Assembly: GCA_900547565.1 (NCBI GenBank) | Contig: URHI01000025.1 | Coordinates: forward strand, 1-18,189 | Reading direction: 5' to 3' | Source of the DNA: an uncultured Eubacteriales bacterium | Lineage (GTDB): Bacteria > Bacillota > Clostridia > Oscillospirales > CAG-272 | DNA length: 18,189 nucleotides | In this document: piece after piece, positions 7,236-14,811 of the stretch | How the letters are laid out: each line of letters starts with the position of its first letter | How positions within the stretch are numbered: position 1 is the stretch's first letter | Notes under the pieces: generated by a model | Databases searched by the model: none | What the model saw: only the letters and a program-made list of their open reading frames with translations | What the model was told of the DNA's origin: nothing | Position numbers and translations under genes: made by a program

Positions 7236-8402
7236 ATGAAAAAAGCATTTGTTCTGATTATTGCACTGGCAACGCTGGTGGCTTGCCTTGCGATTCCGGT
7301 CGGCGCGGCTGACGGAGACATCATTTACAGCGAGGATTTCAACTCGGCAAAGACGCTTGAAGAAATCGGCTGGACGGTCGAAAATGCACTGACCACATCG
7401 TCGGCCAAGTACACATTTGAAGGCGGTCAGTTGGTTATCGACAATCTTGATTCCACGGTCGGTACTTCGGTTGACAGCTTTGCCACCATCATTGATGGCG
7501 AGCTTATGAAGCCATATACTGCGGCTGATTATTCTTATCAGTGCACAGTGACCTATCTTGAGGCTGAGAATTCGGAACGTTACATGGCCTTCTTGGTCAA
7601 CTACGACGGCGGTGGAAATTATTATTCGGTTGCGCCGATCAAGGCTTGCGGTTACGGCGCCAACCAGGCGCGTTTTATGGGCAAGTGGACGGGCGCTTAC
7701 AAATGGAACTGCATGGATGAGCCGGGTAGCGGTCTGTGGATGTCGTCGCTGGACAAGGCAGACACTGTTGATGTTCCCATGATCACCAAGCTGTACGGCG
7801 AGGAATTCGATAAGGCATCCTACGCCATGCTTGGCCGGACCTTCACCGTCAGAGTGCAGGTCAGTACCGACAGGGGGCAGACTGTTTATATTACCCCGCT
7901 GGACGGTGTTAATGCCAGTAAAGAGATAAAGGTTTCGGAATACGGCCCGGAAGCATACGCTCTTTGGGGATGTACCGATGCATATGGGATTGGCATTATG
8001 ACCTCGCTCAAGGTGAAGCTGGCGCTTGACGATCTTATCGTCTGGACGGGCACAGGTGCCGCACCGTCCATGCCGGTGAGCAACGTGCGTCCGTCAACTC
8101 CTGCTGAGACGACGGCAGACACTACATCGGCGGGGCCCGCCGACACCACGACTGCCGCGCCGGTTGACACCACGACTGCCGCGCCGGTTGACACCACGAC
8201 CGTCCCCAAGGACACCTCCACGGCAGTTCCATCCGATACCACAACCGCTTCACTGTCGGACACTGCGACTCCATCCGTTACGACCACCGCCCCCGCAGAC
8301 GACAGCAAGGGTTGCGGAGGCTCGGTAATTCCGACATTTGGGCTTGCAGGCTTTGCGGCAATAATCGCAATTGCCGGAGTTGCCAAAAAGAATAAAGAAT
8401 AA
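7236..8402 (+). CDS. ConA-like surface protein with Thr-rich stalk and C-terminal anchor
   Basis: This 388-aa exported protein begins with MKKAF and a hydrophobic signal; cleavage after VGA is likely. LVAC with Cys17 also matches a lipobox, so lipidation cannot be excluded. Residues about 28-270 look like a concanavalin-like beta-sandwich (LamG or DUF1080 style): IIYSEDFNS at the start, many aromatic strands, and KLALDDLIVWTG at the end. Such domains commonly bind or act on glycans. Residues about 285-350 are a Thr/Ala/Pro stalk with an APVDTTTA repeat. The tail has KGCGGS, a hydrophobic span of about 20 residues and KKNKE, the layout of a cell-surface anchor. GGAGG lies 5 nt upstream. The likely role is surface glycan capture alongside the two binding lipoproteins; this is inferred. 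Confidence 0.75.
   Translation: MKKAFVLIIALATLVACLAIPVGAADGDIIYSEDFNSAKTLEEIGWTVENALTTSSAKYTFEGGQLVIDNLDSTVGTSVDSFATIIDGELMKPYTAADYSYQCTVTYLEAENSERYMAFLVNYDGGGNYYSVAPIKACGYGANQARFMGKWTGAYKWNCMDEPGSGLWMSSLDKADTVDVPMITKLYGEEFDKASYAMLGRTFTVRVQVSTDRGQTVYITPLDGVNASKEIKVSEYGPEAYALWGCTDAYGIGIMTSLKVKLALDDLIVWTGTGAAPSMPVSNVRPSTPAETTADTTSAGPADTTTAAPVDTTTAAPVDTTTVPKDTSTAVPSDTTTASLSDTATPSVTTTAPADDSKGCGGSVIPTFGLAGFAAIIAIAGVAKKNKE
8142..8200 (+). repeat. 24-bp tandem repeat in the Thr-rich stalk
   Basis: Two identical 24-bp units (8142-8165 and 8166-8189) are followed by the first 11 bp of a third (8190-8200). Each unit encodes DTTTAAPV, and looser copies extend the Asp-Thr-Thr pattern to about 8290. The unit length is a multiple of three, so copy-number change alters stalk length without breaking the frame. 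Confidence 0.92.
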
Positions 8403-8405
8403 TTT

Positions 8406-10646
8406 ATGTCACGCATCAAAATACATACGAGAATATTGGCGCTGACGTTGTGCTTTGTGATATTGATCCCGGCGCTTTTGAGCTGTGACTCACGCACATC
8501 TCCCAATGATCCGGCCGCCGTCACAACCGAATCCGGGGGCACCGAACAGTTGTCAGGCAACCTGCTTGCGATAGATTTTTCGGCATATACGCTGGTGCGC
8601 CCCGAGGTATGCAGTTCAACACTGCTTTCCGCGGCCTCACAGCTGAAAAAGTCGATCGACAGCATCACCGGCTCTGACCTTGCCATAAAGGACGATTTTG
8701 TCAAAAAAGGGACCGAGCTGCCGGATGATGCCCGCGAGATAGTTGTCGGTGCCACAAACCGGCCGCAGAGCACCGATGCGCTGGCGGGACTTAGCGGCGA
8801 CAGCTTTGTCATTGCTGTCATGGGCAGCCGCATAGTAATAAACGGCACTACCGACTACATTATCGCGCAGGGCATGAATTATTTTGTGGAAAACTATGTA
8901 CGTCCCAATGTGACTGGCAGCGCAAGCATAAGTCTTGACTCCGGGTTGCGCTTTGTAAGCTCACCGTATTCTTCCGTTTCGCTGATACAAGGCGGTAAGT
9001 GCCGATATACCGTGGTATACAGTTCCGAGCTTGATCCTACCGCGGATGAAAACGGCAAGGTGGATTATCAGGTCATGCTGGCGCAGAAGGTGATGAAAAA
9101 AATAAATGAAATCACCGGTGCCGCTGTCAGCCTTAAGGACGACTGGGTAAAGAACGGAACAGATACCGACTCAATGTACGAAATACTTATCGGAACAACA
9201 TCAAGGCCGCAGTCGCTCGAGGTGCGTGACAGCCTCGGTATAGAGCAGTACGGCATCCGGGTCATCGGTAATAAGATAGTGGTCACAGGCTGGAACGAGC
9301 AGTCGATAGGACTTGCCGTGGACGATTTTTGCAGGCTGCTGTCCGAGAGTACGGTAAAAGATGATAAAGGCGGCAGCAACATCATACTGCTGTCGGACTA
9401 CTCACAGACGGCATCGTATTCCGGCTGGACAGTAGACATTCCGGCATTTGAAGGCGGAAAGCTGGACGGCAGTGTCACCTGCAATCACGATCAACTCGAG
9501 TATTATTATACAGACGCTACCGAGCAGACGTTTCGTGACTACAGAAAAAAGCTGGAGGCGGCAGGGTATCGGCTGTACTGCGAAAACGCCATAGAAGGCA
9601 ATCTGTTTGCAACGTACACCAACGAAACGAATATTATACATGCTTACTATGTCAAACATTCGGGTGTTGTACGCCTTATTACCGGGGCGCTAAAATCGTC
9701 GCCCGCACTGCCGGATAACGTGTCTGGACGGCCGGAGTATACCAAGGTGGCCGAGCCGGCTGTCACCCAAATGGTGTTGGACTACGACGAAGGCGATCTT
9801 GGTAACTGCTACATTCTGACGCTGGAGGACGGTAGCTTTATCGTGTTCGACGGTGGCTGTAATGTCGGCCAAAAGGACCACATACGGTTATACAATCTGC
9901 TCAAAAAGCTCAACAAGCGCCCGGACGGCAAGATAGTCATTGCAGCCTGGGTACTGTCGCATGTTCACGCAGATCATTTCTTGGGATTTTATCAGATGTG
10001 CATTACCTACGGAACCGACATAAAAGTGGAACAGCTGATATGCAATACCCCGGACGAGACGGTATACTACAATTCCTATAATCCGAATCTGTACATGGAA
10101 AACGGCACTTTTGAAAAAGCGGCCAAGGCGGTCGGCGGCATAAGACTGGTCAAGCCGCACACGGGAATGAAATTCTGGGTGCGCAACGTCGAGTTTGAGG
10201 TGCTGTATACGCAGGAGGATCTGTACCCCAGCAGGTTAAATTTCTTCAACGAGTCCACTATGGTGGTAAGGACCACTGTGGCGGGGCAGAGCATAATCTG
10301 GCTGGGGGATATACGCGAGCTTGCATCAGAGACTTTGTGCAAAATGTATGGTGATTATCTGAAAAGTGATATAGTGCAGGTCGCACATCACGGCTGGGAC
10401 GGAGCAACTGTTCAGCTTTACAGTCTGATACGGGCTGAGGTGGCACTGTGGCCCTGCAGCATGAATCAATACAAAAGCCAGACGGCCGGTACGCGAAATG
10501 ACTGGTTTTATCCGACCAACTACTACCTTGTTAATAATACCGGCCTTAAGGAGGTATTTGTGGCCGACATTCACAACGTAACTCTTCCGCTGCCGTATAA
10601 AGCGGGCAGCGGCAGGGCAGTACAGTTCGATGTCCCGTTGTCATGA
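8406..10646 (+). CDS. MBL-fold lipoprotein with two glucuronidase-N-like repeats
   Basis: This 746-aa lipoprotein has a signal ending in lipobox ALLSC (Cys27). It then carries two related modules of about 95 residues: A at about 70-165 with EIVVGATNRPQS (from 111), and B at about 218-313 with EILIGTTSRPQS (from 259). Each starts with a helix of the LKKSIDSITG type. A middle region of about 340-440 is of unknown type. From about 455 comes an MBL fold with FDGG, the metal motif H519-x-H521-x-D523-H524 (SHVHADH), D635 in WLGDIRE and H661/H662 in VAHHGW, all intact. The protein should sit on the outer face of the membrane. The gene starts 3 nt after the preceding stop and has no clear Shine-Dalgarno, so it may depend on translational coupling. 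Its reaction is unknown. It pairs with the cytoplasmic MBL protein at 1925-3304. Confidence 0.85.
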   Translation: MSRIKIHTRILALTLCFVILIPALLSCDSRTSPNDPAAVTTESGGTEQLSGNLLAIDFSAYTLVRPEVCSSTLLSAASQLKKSIDSITGSDLAIKDDFVKKGTELPDDAREIVVGATNRPQSTDALAGLSGDSFVIAVMGSRIVINGTTDYIIAQGMNYFVENYVRPNVTGSASISLDSGLRFVSSPYSSVSLIQGGKCRYTVVYSSELDPTADENGKVDYQVMLAQKVMKKINEITGAAVSLKDDWVKNGTDTDSMYEILIGTTSRPQSLEVRDSLGIEQYGIRVIGNKIVVTGWNEQSIGLAVDDFCRLLSESTVKDDKGGSNIILLSDYSQTASYSGWTVDIPAFEGGKLDGSVTCNHDQLEYYYTDATEQTFRDYRKKLEAAGYRLYCENAIEGNLFATYTNETNIIHAYYVKHSGVVRLITGALKSSPALPDNVSGRPEYTKVAEPAVTQMVLDYDEGDLGNCYILTLEDGSFIVFDGGCNVGQKDHIRLYNLLKKLNKRPDGKIVIAAWVLSHVHADHFLGFYQMCITYGTDIKVEQLICNTPDETVYYNSYNPNLYMENGTFEKAAKAVGGIRLVKPHTGMKFWVRNVEFEVLYTQEDLYPSRLNFFNESTMVVRTTVAGQSIIWLGDIRELASETLCKMYGDYLKSDIVQVAHHGWDGATVQLYSLIRAEVALWPCSMNQYKSQTAGTRNDWFYPTNYYLVNNTGLKEVFVADIHNVTLPLPYKAGSGRAVQFDVPLS

Positions 10647-10656
10647 TACCAGATAC

Positions 10657-10696
10657 GAAAATACCCTCCGGGAGCACTGCCCGGAGGGATATTTTC
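10657..10696 (+). terminator. Operon terminator, probably bidirectional
   Basis: CCCTCCGGG (10664-10672) pairs perfectly with CCCGGAGGG (10680-10688) around a 7-nt loop. GAAAATA (10657-10663) extends the stem with TATTTTC (10690-10696) across a one-base bulge. The flanks give TATTTTC on both strands, so it can stop the operon on + and back up the acyltransferase gene on -. It lies 10 nt after the TGA ending the MBL lipoprotein gene. Confidence 0.85.
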
Positions 10697-10732
10697 ATGC
10701 ATTATCTCAGCGTTTTGTATGCCTGACGAAAT

Positions 10733-10777
10733 AACGCCCGCAATGGACGTTTCTCAAATACGGCATCTGCGGGCGTT
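10733..10777 (-). terminator. Hairpin after the acyltransferase gene
   Basis: AACGCCCGCA (10733-10742) and TGCGGGCGTT (10768-10777) form a perfect 10-bp GC-rich stem just beyond the minus-strand stop at 10784. The trailing sequence read on the minus strand is only weakly T-rich (TTATTTCG), so termination may be partial. The stronger hairpin at 10657-10696 follows it. Confidence 0.6.
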
Positions 10778-10783
10778 TGATAA

Positions 10784-11608
10784 TCACTCGGCTTTTCTGA
10801 TTTCGGTTCTGACCTGATCGGCAGAATCCACCTTTATATAATGATAGCGGCAGTCGAGATACGACTGATTTTCCTCGACCCTGCGTACCATTTGGTCATA
10901 AACTCGGTTGCGCAGCTCCTCGACTGCCTGACGGTGCGGCAGATCGGGGTTGGGATAAAATGGGCCATCAAAATATATTACCGGCTTGGAGCGGCCGTCC
11001 TTTCGTTTGCGGTATACGGTGGTTTTGACAAAACATGGTGCGTTGAGTTTTACCGGATAATAAAATGAAACGCTCGGAAAACTGCGGATCTTATTGTATT
11101 TCGGCCAGATGTGCGCTTCGGGGAATATTGCAATTGGACAGCCGCGCTCATACAGTGTGTTTATGCTTTCAATAAAATCTGCGTAGTTGTTTTTTGAGCA
11201 GGGCGTCGGCAACGCACCAAGCAGACGTACAAGCGTTTTCATTCCCTTGATGCTGATAGAGTCAGGGTGTGCGACGGTGTAGCACTGCCTGGGATAAGCG
11301 GACAGCGGCGCACTCACGGCGTCCATGACGCGGGAGGTGTGGTTGCTGTATATAAAGCAACCATGGCTTTTGTCATTCCGGCGGCGGATGATCTTTTTGT
11401 TTTTCATGGGAATATGGGCGAAGGTATGCTCTCCAAGCGAGATAATAAACAAAATAAAATGATATACTATCGGCTTCATTACGCGGAAGACGGGATTTTG
11501 TGGGAGATACTTGAAATCGTCAGGCGTTTTCCGGGAGTCGATGCCCGTGTTGGCAAAATCATCGTTGATCTCATCAAAATAATAGTAGAAATATTCTTTA
11601 TTTTTCAT
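10784..11608 (-). CDS. PlsC-like 1-acyl-glycerol-3-phosphate acyltransferase family protein
   Basis: Starting at the ATG complement of 11606-11608, this is 274 aa. An AAAGGA site (11617-11622) lies 8 nt upstream. The longer frame to 11686 would start inside the promoter, so I reject it. Acyltransferase motif I is NHTSRVMDA, with H90 and D96, a His-x5-Asp spacing rather than the usual x4. The substrate motif is IFPEAHIWP (F162-P163-E164), and CFIYSNH and YYPVKLNAP also fit the lysophospholipid acyltransferase superfamily. A hydrophobic segment at about 46-60 (IVYHFILFIISLG) could hold it at the membrane. The likely job is acyl transfer to a phospholipid or related acceptor. The exact acceptor is uncertain. 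Confidence 0.83.
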   Translation of the reverse strand: MKNKEYFYYYFDEINDDFANTGIDSRKTPDDFKYLPQNPVFRVMKPIVYHFILFIISLGEHTFAHIPMKNKKIIRRRNDKSHGCFIYSNHTSRVMDAVSAPLSAYPRQCYTVAHPDSISIKGMKTLVRLLGALPTPCSKNNYADFIESINTLYERGCPIAIFPEAHIWPKYNKIRSFPSVSFYYPVKLNAPCFVKTTVYRKRKDGRSKPVIYFDGPFYPNPDLPHRQAVEELRNRVYDQMVRRVEENQSYLDCRYHYIKVDSADQVRTEIRKAE

Positions 11609-11657
11609 CCGTGATGTCCTTTGAAAATGAAAATCATGTAAAAGTGCCGTTTCAAGT

Positions 11658-11686
11658 ATTATATCATATATGCGTCCAAAAAGCAA
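11658..11686 (-). promoter_or_regulatory. Promoter of the acyltransferase gene
   Basis: Read on the minus strand, TTGCTT (11681-11686) is followed after 17 bp by TATAAT (11658-11663), preceded by TGA, an extended -10. Transcription would start near 11651, about 43 nt before the chosen ATG. The location rules out the longer reading frame beginning at 11686. Confidence 0.8.
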
Positions 11687-11763
11687 CCTCGTGATGTAAG
11701 ATAGTTAAACCGTGCATAAGCAATTGGCTTTGTACGGTATGCCGGCAGTGCACATATCTCCTC

Positions 11764-11792
11764 TTGACGCGGTGCGCTTTTTTTGATATAAT
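11764..11792 (+). promoter_or_regulatory. Promoter of the AraC-family gene
   Basis: TTGACG (11764-11769), a 17-bp spacer and a consensus TATAAT (11787-11792) with TGA at 11784-11786 make a strong extended -10 promoter. It diverges from the acyltransferase promoter at 11658-11686. Transcription should begin near 11799, leaving a leader of about 80 nt that contains the repeats at 11808-11861. Confidence 0.85.
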
Positions 11793-11807
11793 TGGAATAT
11801 AAAGCGT

Positions 11808-11861
11808 AATATTTGCATAGTCGTGCCAAAATGCCGCATATTGCGGACAAATATTTGCATA
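11808..11861 (+). promoter_or_regulatory. Direct repeats and palindromes in the AraC gene leader
   Basis: AATATTTGCATA occurs exactly at 11808-11819 and again at 11850-11861. The starts are 42 bp apart, close to four DNA turns, as often seen for AraC-type operators. Between them is the palindrome CCGCATATTGCGG (11834-11846), and CAAATATTTG (11848-11857) is a palindrome overlapping the second copy. The sites lie downstream of the -10, where binding would repress, so autoregulation is a reasonable inference. Confidence 0.5.
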
Positions 11862-11879
11862 TTTGCGAAAGGACAGACC

Positions 11880-12701
11880 ATGATATACCAGCCGCCGTTT
11901 TTCGGAGAAAATAAATATCTTGTATCAACGCACTATACCGAGTTCCCATATCACTGGCACAAGGAGATAGAGGTGTTATGGTGTGTGCAGGGAAGTGTCA
12001 GCGTACACATTGAGGGAAAGGAATACCGCCTTGAGACCGGAGAGGGGGTCTTTATAAACAGTGCAGAGGAGCACAGCATCTCCTCGTTCAAGGATAACGG
12101 CAAGCTGTTGGTTATCGAGGTAGGAGAGGCATTGCTCGGCAAACGCTTCAGTTTGTTTCTCGACCATGTTTACCCCGTACACAGGCTACCGTTGGAAGGC
12201 GGAGAAGACTGGCAGAATGAGATCAGGCGTTTGCTCAGCGGGCTGTTGCGGGAATATCCGTCGGGGCATATGTCGGAGGGAAGGCTGTTGGTCCGCGGAT
12301 ATCTGTATGAGCTGACCGGGTTGCTGTACCGTCACCTCCCCATGATAGATGTGAATAACGAAAAGCAGAAAAAGCAGTTGATGTACTTAATGAATATTCA
12401 GCCTGCGCTGGATTATACAGAGCATAATTTCGGCAATCAGATTACGGTCGGCATGGCAGCCAACGCCGCAAATTATGAGCGTACCAGCTTTTGCCGCGTC
12501 TTCCGCATGGCCACGGGCGTGACGTTTTTGCAGTATCTCAACAGTCGCCGCATAGATGAAGCCAAAATGCTGCTGCGCGGCAGTGCGCTGTCAATTCAGG
12601 AGATCGGCGAGCGGTGCGGCATGCCGCGAGCGAAAACATTCAGCCGCGTATTTCGGCAGTATTGCGGCATGACGCCGTCCGAGTATCGCAGGGGACACTG
12701 A
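11880..12701 (+). CDS. AraC-family transcriptional regulator with cupin sensor domain
   Basis: From the ATG at 11880 (AAAGGA at 11868-11873, 6 nt upstream) this is 273 aa. An upstream GTG at 11823 extends the frame but lacks a matching ribosome site. Residues about 1-100 form a cupin-like sensor: YHWHKEIEVLWCVQGSVSV, then YRLETGEGVFINSAEEHSI, typical of sugar-responsive members. Residues about 175-273 hold the two helix-turn-helix units: ITVGMAANAANYERTSFCRVFR, and SIQEIGERCGMPRAKTFSRVFRQYCGMTPSEYRR. It probably controls itself through the repeats in its leader. It lies only 1.2 kb from the operon end, so control of that operon is possible, but no copy of the leader repeat is seen before 432. 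Confidence 0.9.
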   Translation: MIYQPPFFGENKYLVSTHYTEFPYHWHKEIEVLWCVQGSVSVHIEGKEYRLETGEGVFINSAEEHSISSFKDNGKLLVIEVGEALLGKRFSLFLDHVYPVHRLPLEGGEDWQNEIRRLLSGLLREYPSGHMSEGRLLVRGYLYELTGLLYRHLPMIDVNNEKQKKQLMYLMNIQPALDYTEHNFGNQITVGMAANAANYERTSFCRVFRMATGVTFLQYLNSRRIDEAKMLLRGSALSIQEIGERCGMPRAKTFSRVFRQYCGMTPSEYRRGH

Positions 12702-12720
12702 TGATGTGTGTTATTGTCCG

Positions 12721-12760
12721 CAATAAAACAAAGCCGCAGAGCTGTATTGATCTGCGGCTT
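12721..12760 (-). terminator. Terminator shared by converging AraC and ABC genes
   Basis: AAGCCGCAGA (12731-12740) and TCTGCGGCTT (12751-12760) form a perfect 10-bp stem with a 10-nt loop. On the minus strand the stem is followed by TGTTTTATTG (12721-12730), a good T-rich tail for the ABC exporter gene ending at 12778. The plus-strand tail (ATAATATTT) is weaker but may also stop the AraC transcript. Confidence 0.82.
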
Positions 12761-12777
12761 ATAATATTTATGAATGT

Positions 12778-14775
12778 TTATGTATGATTGCGTCGGCGGG
12801 GAGGCCGTGAAAACTCCTCGCCGTGGCCCAGCTCTCCGTTTTCATCTTCACCAAGATAGCGGCGCGCCTGAGTTGAAAACAGTTCAAAATAGCGTCCGCG
12901 GTTGGCCATCAGCTGTTTGTGGTCGCCTTCCTCGATTATCTGTCCGTATTCCAGCACCACGATTTTTGACGCTACCGTTGCACTTGACAGCCTGTGGGAT
13001 ACGAAAATAGTCATTTTGTCCTTGCGCAGCTTGTCAAATTGGTTGAAGATCTCCTGCTCCGACATGGGGTCGAGAGAAGCTGTCGGTTCATCGAGAATAA
13101 GTATATCCGAATCACTGTAGAAGGCGCGCGCAACAGCCAGCTTTTGCCACTGTCCGCCGGACAGCTCTATTCCGTTTTGCTCGAAAATACGCATGAGCGG
13201 TGTGTCATAGCCTTCCGGCAGACGGGAAATGTATTCGTCAGCTGCGCTCTGTATCGCGGCATCGCGAATTTCGTCAGGATCTGATGGCTTGGAAATATCT
13301 CCGAAGTGAATGTTATCCGAAACTGTTACGGCGTACTTGCCGAAGTCCTGGAAAATTATTCCGAACAGACGGTACAGGTCCTTTACATCGTACTCGCGAA
13401 TGTCACGGCCGTCCAGCAGTATACGTCCTTCGGTTGGATCGTAAAGCCGCGTCAGCAGCTTAATAAGCGTTGTTTTTCCGGCACCGTTCAGACCCACCAG
13501 CACAACTGTTTCGCCCGGGCGCAGTGTAAGGTTGATGTTTTTCAACACCATACGGTCGGTCCCGGGGTAGGCAAAGCTGACGTTTTCAAACACAACCGTG
13601 TGCGGTACATTGTGATGAACCGGCTCGGGCGGCTGCTTGGCAGAAACGATTGTCTGTTTTTCCTTCATGAACGAGATCAGGTTGTCTATGAACAATGTTC
13701 CTTCGTATATGGTTGCCGACACGCTGATAAGCGATGTTACCCCGCTTGCAATGGAGGAAAGCGCCCCGGTGTAGAGCGAATAATCACCGATTTTGAACAG
13801 TCCGCGGAACACTCCGAGTGCTATCAGCGCGTAGCAGAAGCAGTTTACCAATGCGGAAATTACCGCAATTACTATGTGCCACACGCTTTCCTGCAGTATA
13901 AGCCTGCGCAGCCCGGAATAATAGTGCGCGAACACATTGTCATATCGCTGGATAAATGTGTCTGAAAGGTCGTACATGCGTATTTCCTTGATCATGTCCT
14001 TGTTGACCAGCAGATTTGAATAATAGTTCATCTGGCGCCGGTCCTTGGAGCGGAAGCGCATGTAATTGAAATTCTTTTTGCGGTATATGAAGCTGATTAT
14101 TGCCGACGGCACCGACACGACGGCAATCAGAAGTGCCGTCCACCACATACCCGGCGCAGTGGCCAGTATAATAATGTAGCTGACAAGGCTTATGGTGGTG
14201 CTTATTACCGAAAATGTCGAGCTGAGTATCGATATCGGGCGGTTACCCGCCTCACGGTTGGCATTTTCCAGCTTTTCGTAGAAATCCGGAATATCAAACG
14301 AGGCGAGGTCGAGCGTTTTTGCCTTATTCATGATCTCCAGCTTGACGTAGCGTACCACTTTTTCACCGGCAATACGCGTTACGGCGTTTGAAATGCGGTT
14401 GACCACTCGGTTCAGTATTCGGTAAGAAAACAGTATGATAAGCAGCGCAAATACAGCCGATCCAACAAAATCTCTTACGGACTCAATGCCGGTTGACAGC
14501 TGATAATCGGATTGCAGCTGGTTGAGTATGTTTTTTGATATTAGCGAGCCGACCACGGGCATAACGCCCTCAAACAGTGCCACGAAGCACATCATGAACA
14601 GTATCCACGGCCCCGACTTCCATACAAGTCCGAAAATATAGAACAGTCGGTAGAAAAAACCGCCGAACAGCTCACGCAGAAAACGCGGGACATCACGTAT
14701 GTTCTTGGGGGGAGAAACACGCTCGTACTTGAAATTGCTGCCGGGGCCGGGACCGGGGCCCATAGATCCTGTCAT
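12778..14775 (-). CDS. ABC exporter, fused membrane and ATPase domains
   Basis: This is a 665-aa half-transporter. I chose the ATG at 14775 because AAGGA lies 6 nt upstream; the ATG at 14781 directly abuts that site. A flexible Gly-Pro run (MGPGPGPGSNF) precedes a membrane domain with about six helices (residues about 45-350). The ATPase domain follows: Walker A GLNGAGKTT near 426, signature LSGGQWQK near 537, Walker B ILILDEP near 557 and the switch His in SHRLSS near 592. All ATPase motifs are intact. Such exporters work as homo- or heterodimers. No partner gene is adjacent, so a homodimer or a distant partner is implied. The substrate (lipid, peptide or drug) cannot be read. Confidence 0.92.
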   Translation of the reverse strand: MTGSMGPGPGPGSNFKYERVSPPKNIRDVPRFLRELFGGFFYRLFYIFGLVWKSGPWILFMMCFVALFEGVMPVVGSLISKNILNQLQSDYQLSTGIESVRDFVGSAVFALLIILFSYRILNRVVNRISNAVTRIAGEKVVRYVKLEIMNKAKTLDLASFDIPDFYEKLENANREAGNRPISILSSTFSVISTTISLVSYIIILATAPGMWWTALLIAVVSVPSAIISFIYRKKNFNYMRFRSKDRRQMNYYSNLLVNKDMIKEIRMYDLSDTFIQRYDNVFAHYYSGLRRLILQESVWHIVIAVISALVNCFCYALIALGVFRGLFKIGDYSLYTGALSSIASGVTSLISVSATIYEGTLFIDNLISFMKEKQTIVSAKQPPEPVHHNVPHTVVFENVSFAYPGTDRMVLKNINLTLRPGETVVLVGLNGAGKTTLIKLLTRLYDPTEGRILLDGRDIREYDVKDLYRLFGIIFQDFGKYAVTVSDNIHFGDISKPSDPDEIRDAAIQSAADEYISRLPEGYDTPLMRIFEQNGIELSGGQWQKLAVARAFYSDSDILILDEPTASLDPMSEQEIFNQFDKLRKDKMTIFVSHRLSSATVASKIVVLEYGQIIEEGDHKQLMANRGRYFELFSTQARRYLGEDENGELGHGEEFSRPPRRRNHT

Positions 14776-14811
14776 ATACATTCCTTCTTTACTGTTTATT
14801 TTAGCGAGGCT

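Noticed and set aside
8142..8290. Short tandem repeats as a possible CRISPR array
   Set aside because: The units are contiguous with no unique spacers and are in frame within a Thr-rich protein stalk.
7886..8848. Minus-strand open frame of 320 codons
   Set aside because: It is antisense to two well-supported genes. Its Val/Ser/Ala-rich low-complexity part mirrors the Thr-rich stalk repeat, and it spans the gene boundary.
11823..11879. N-terminal extension of the AraC protein from a GTG
   Set aside because: No ribosome site precedes it, the extension covers the repeat region, and the ATG at 11880 has a well-placed AAAGGA.
13306..13965. Plus-strand open frame of 219 codons
   Set aside because: It is antisense to the ABC exporter, covers conserved Walker A and membrane coding sequence, and has no promoter or ribosome site.
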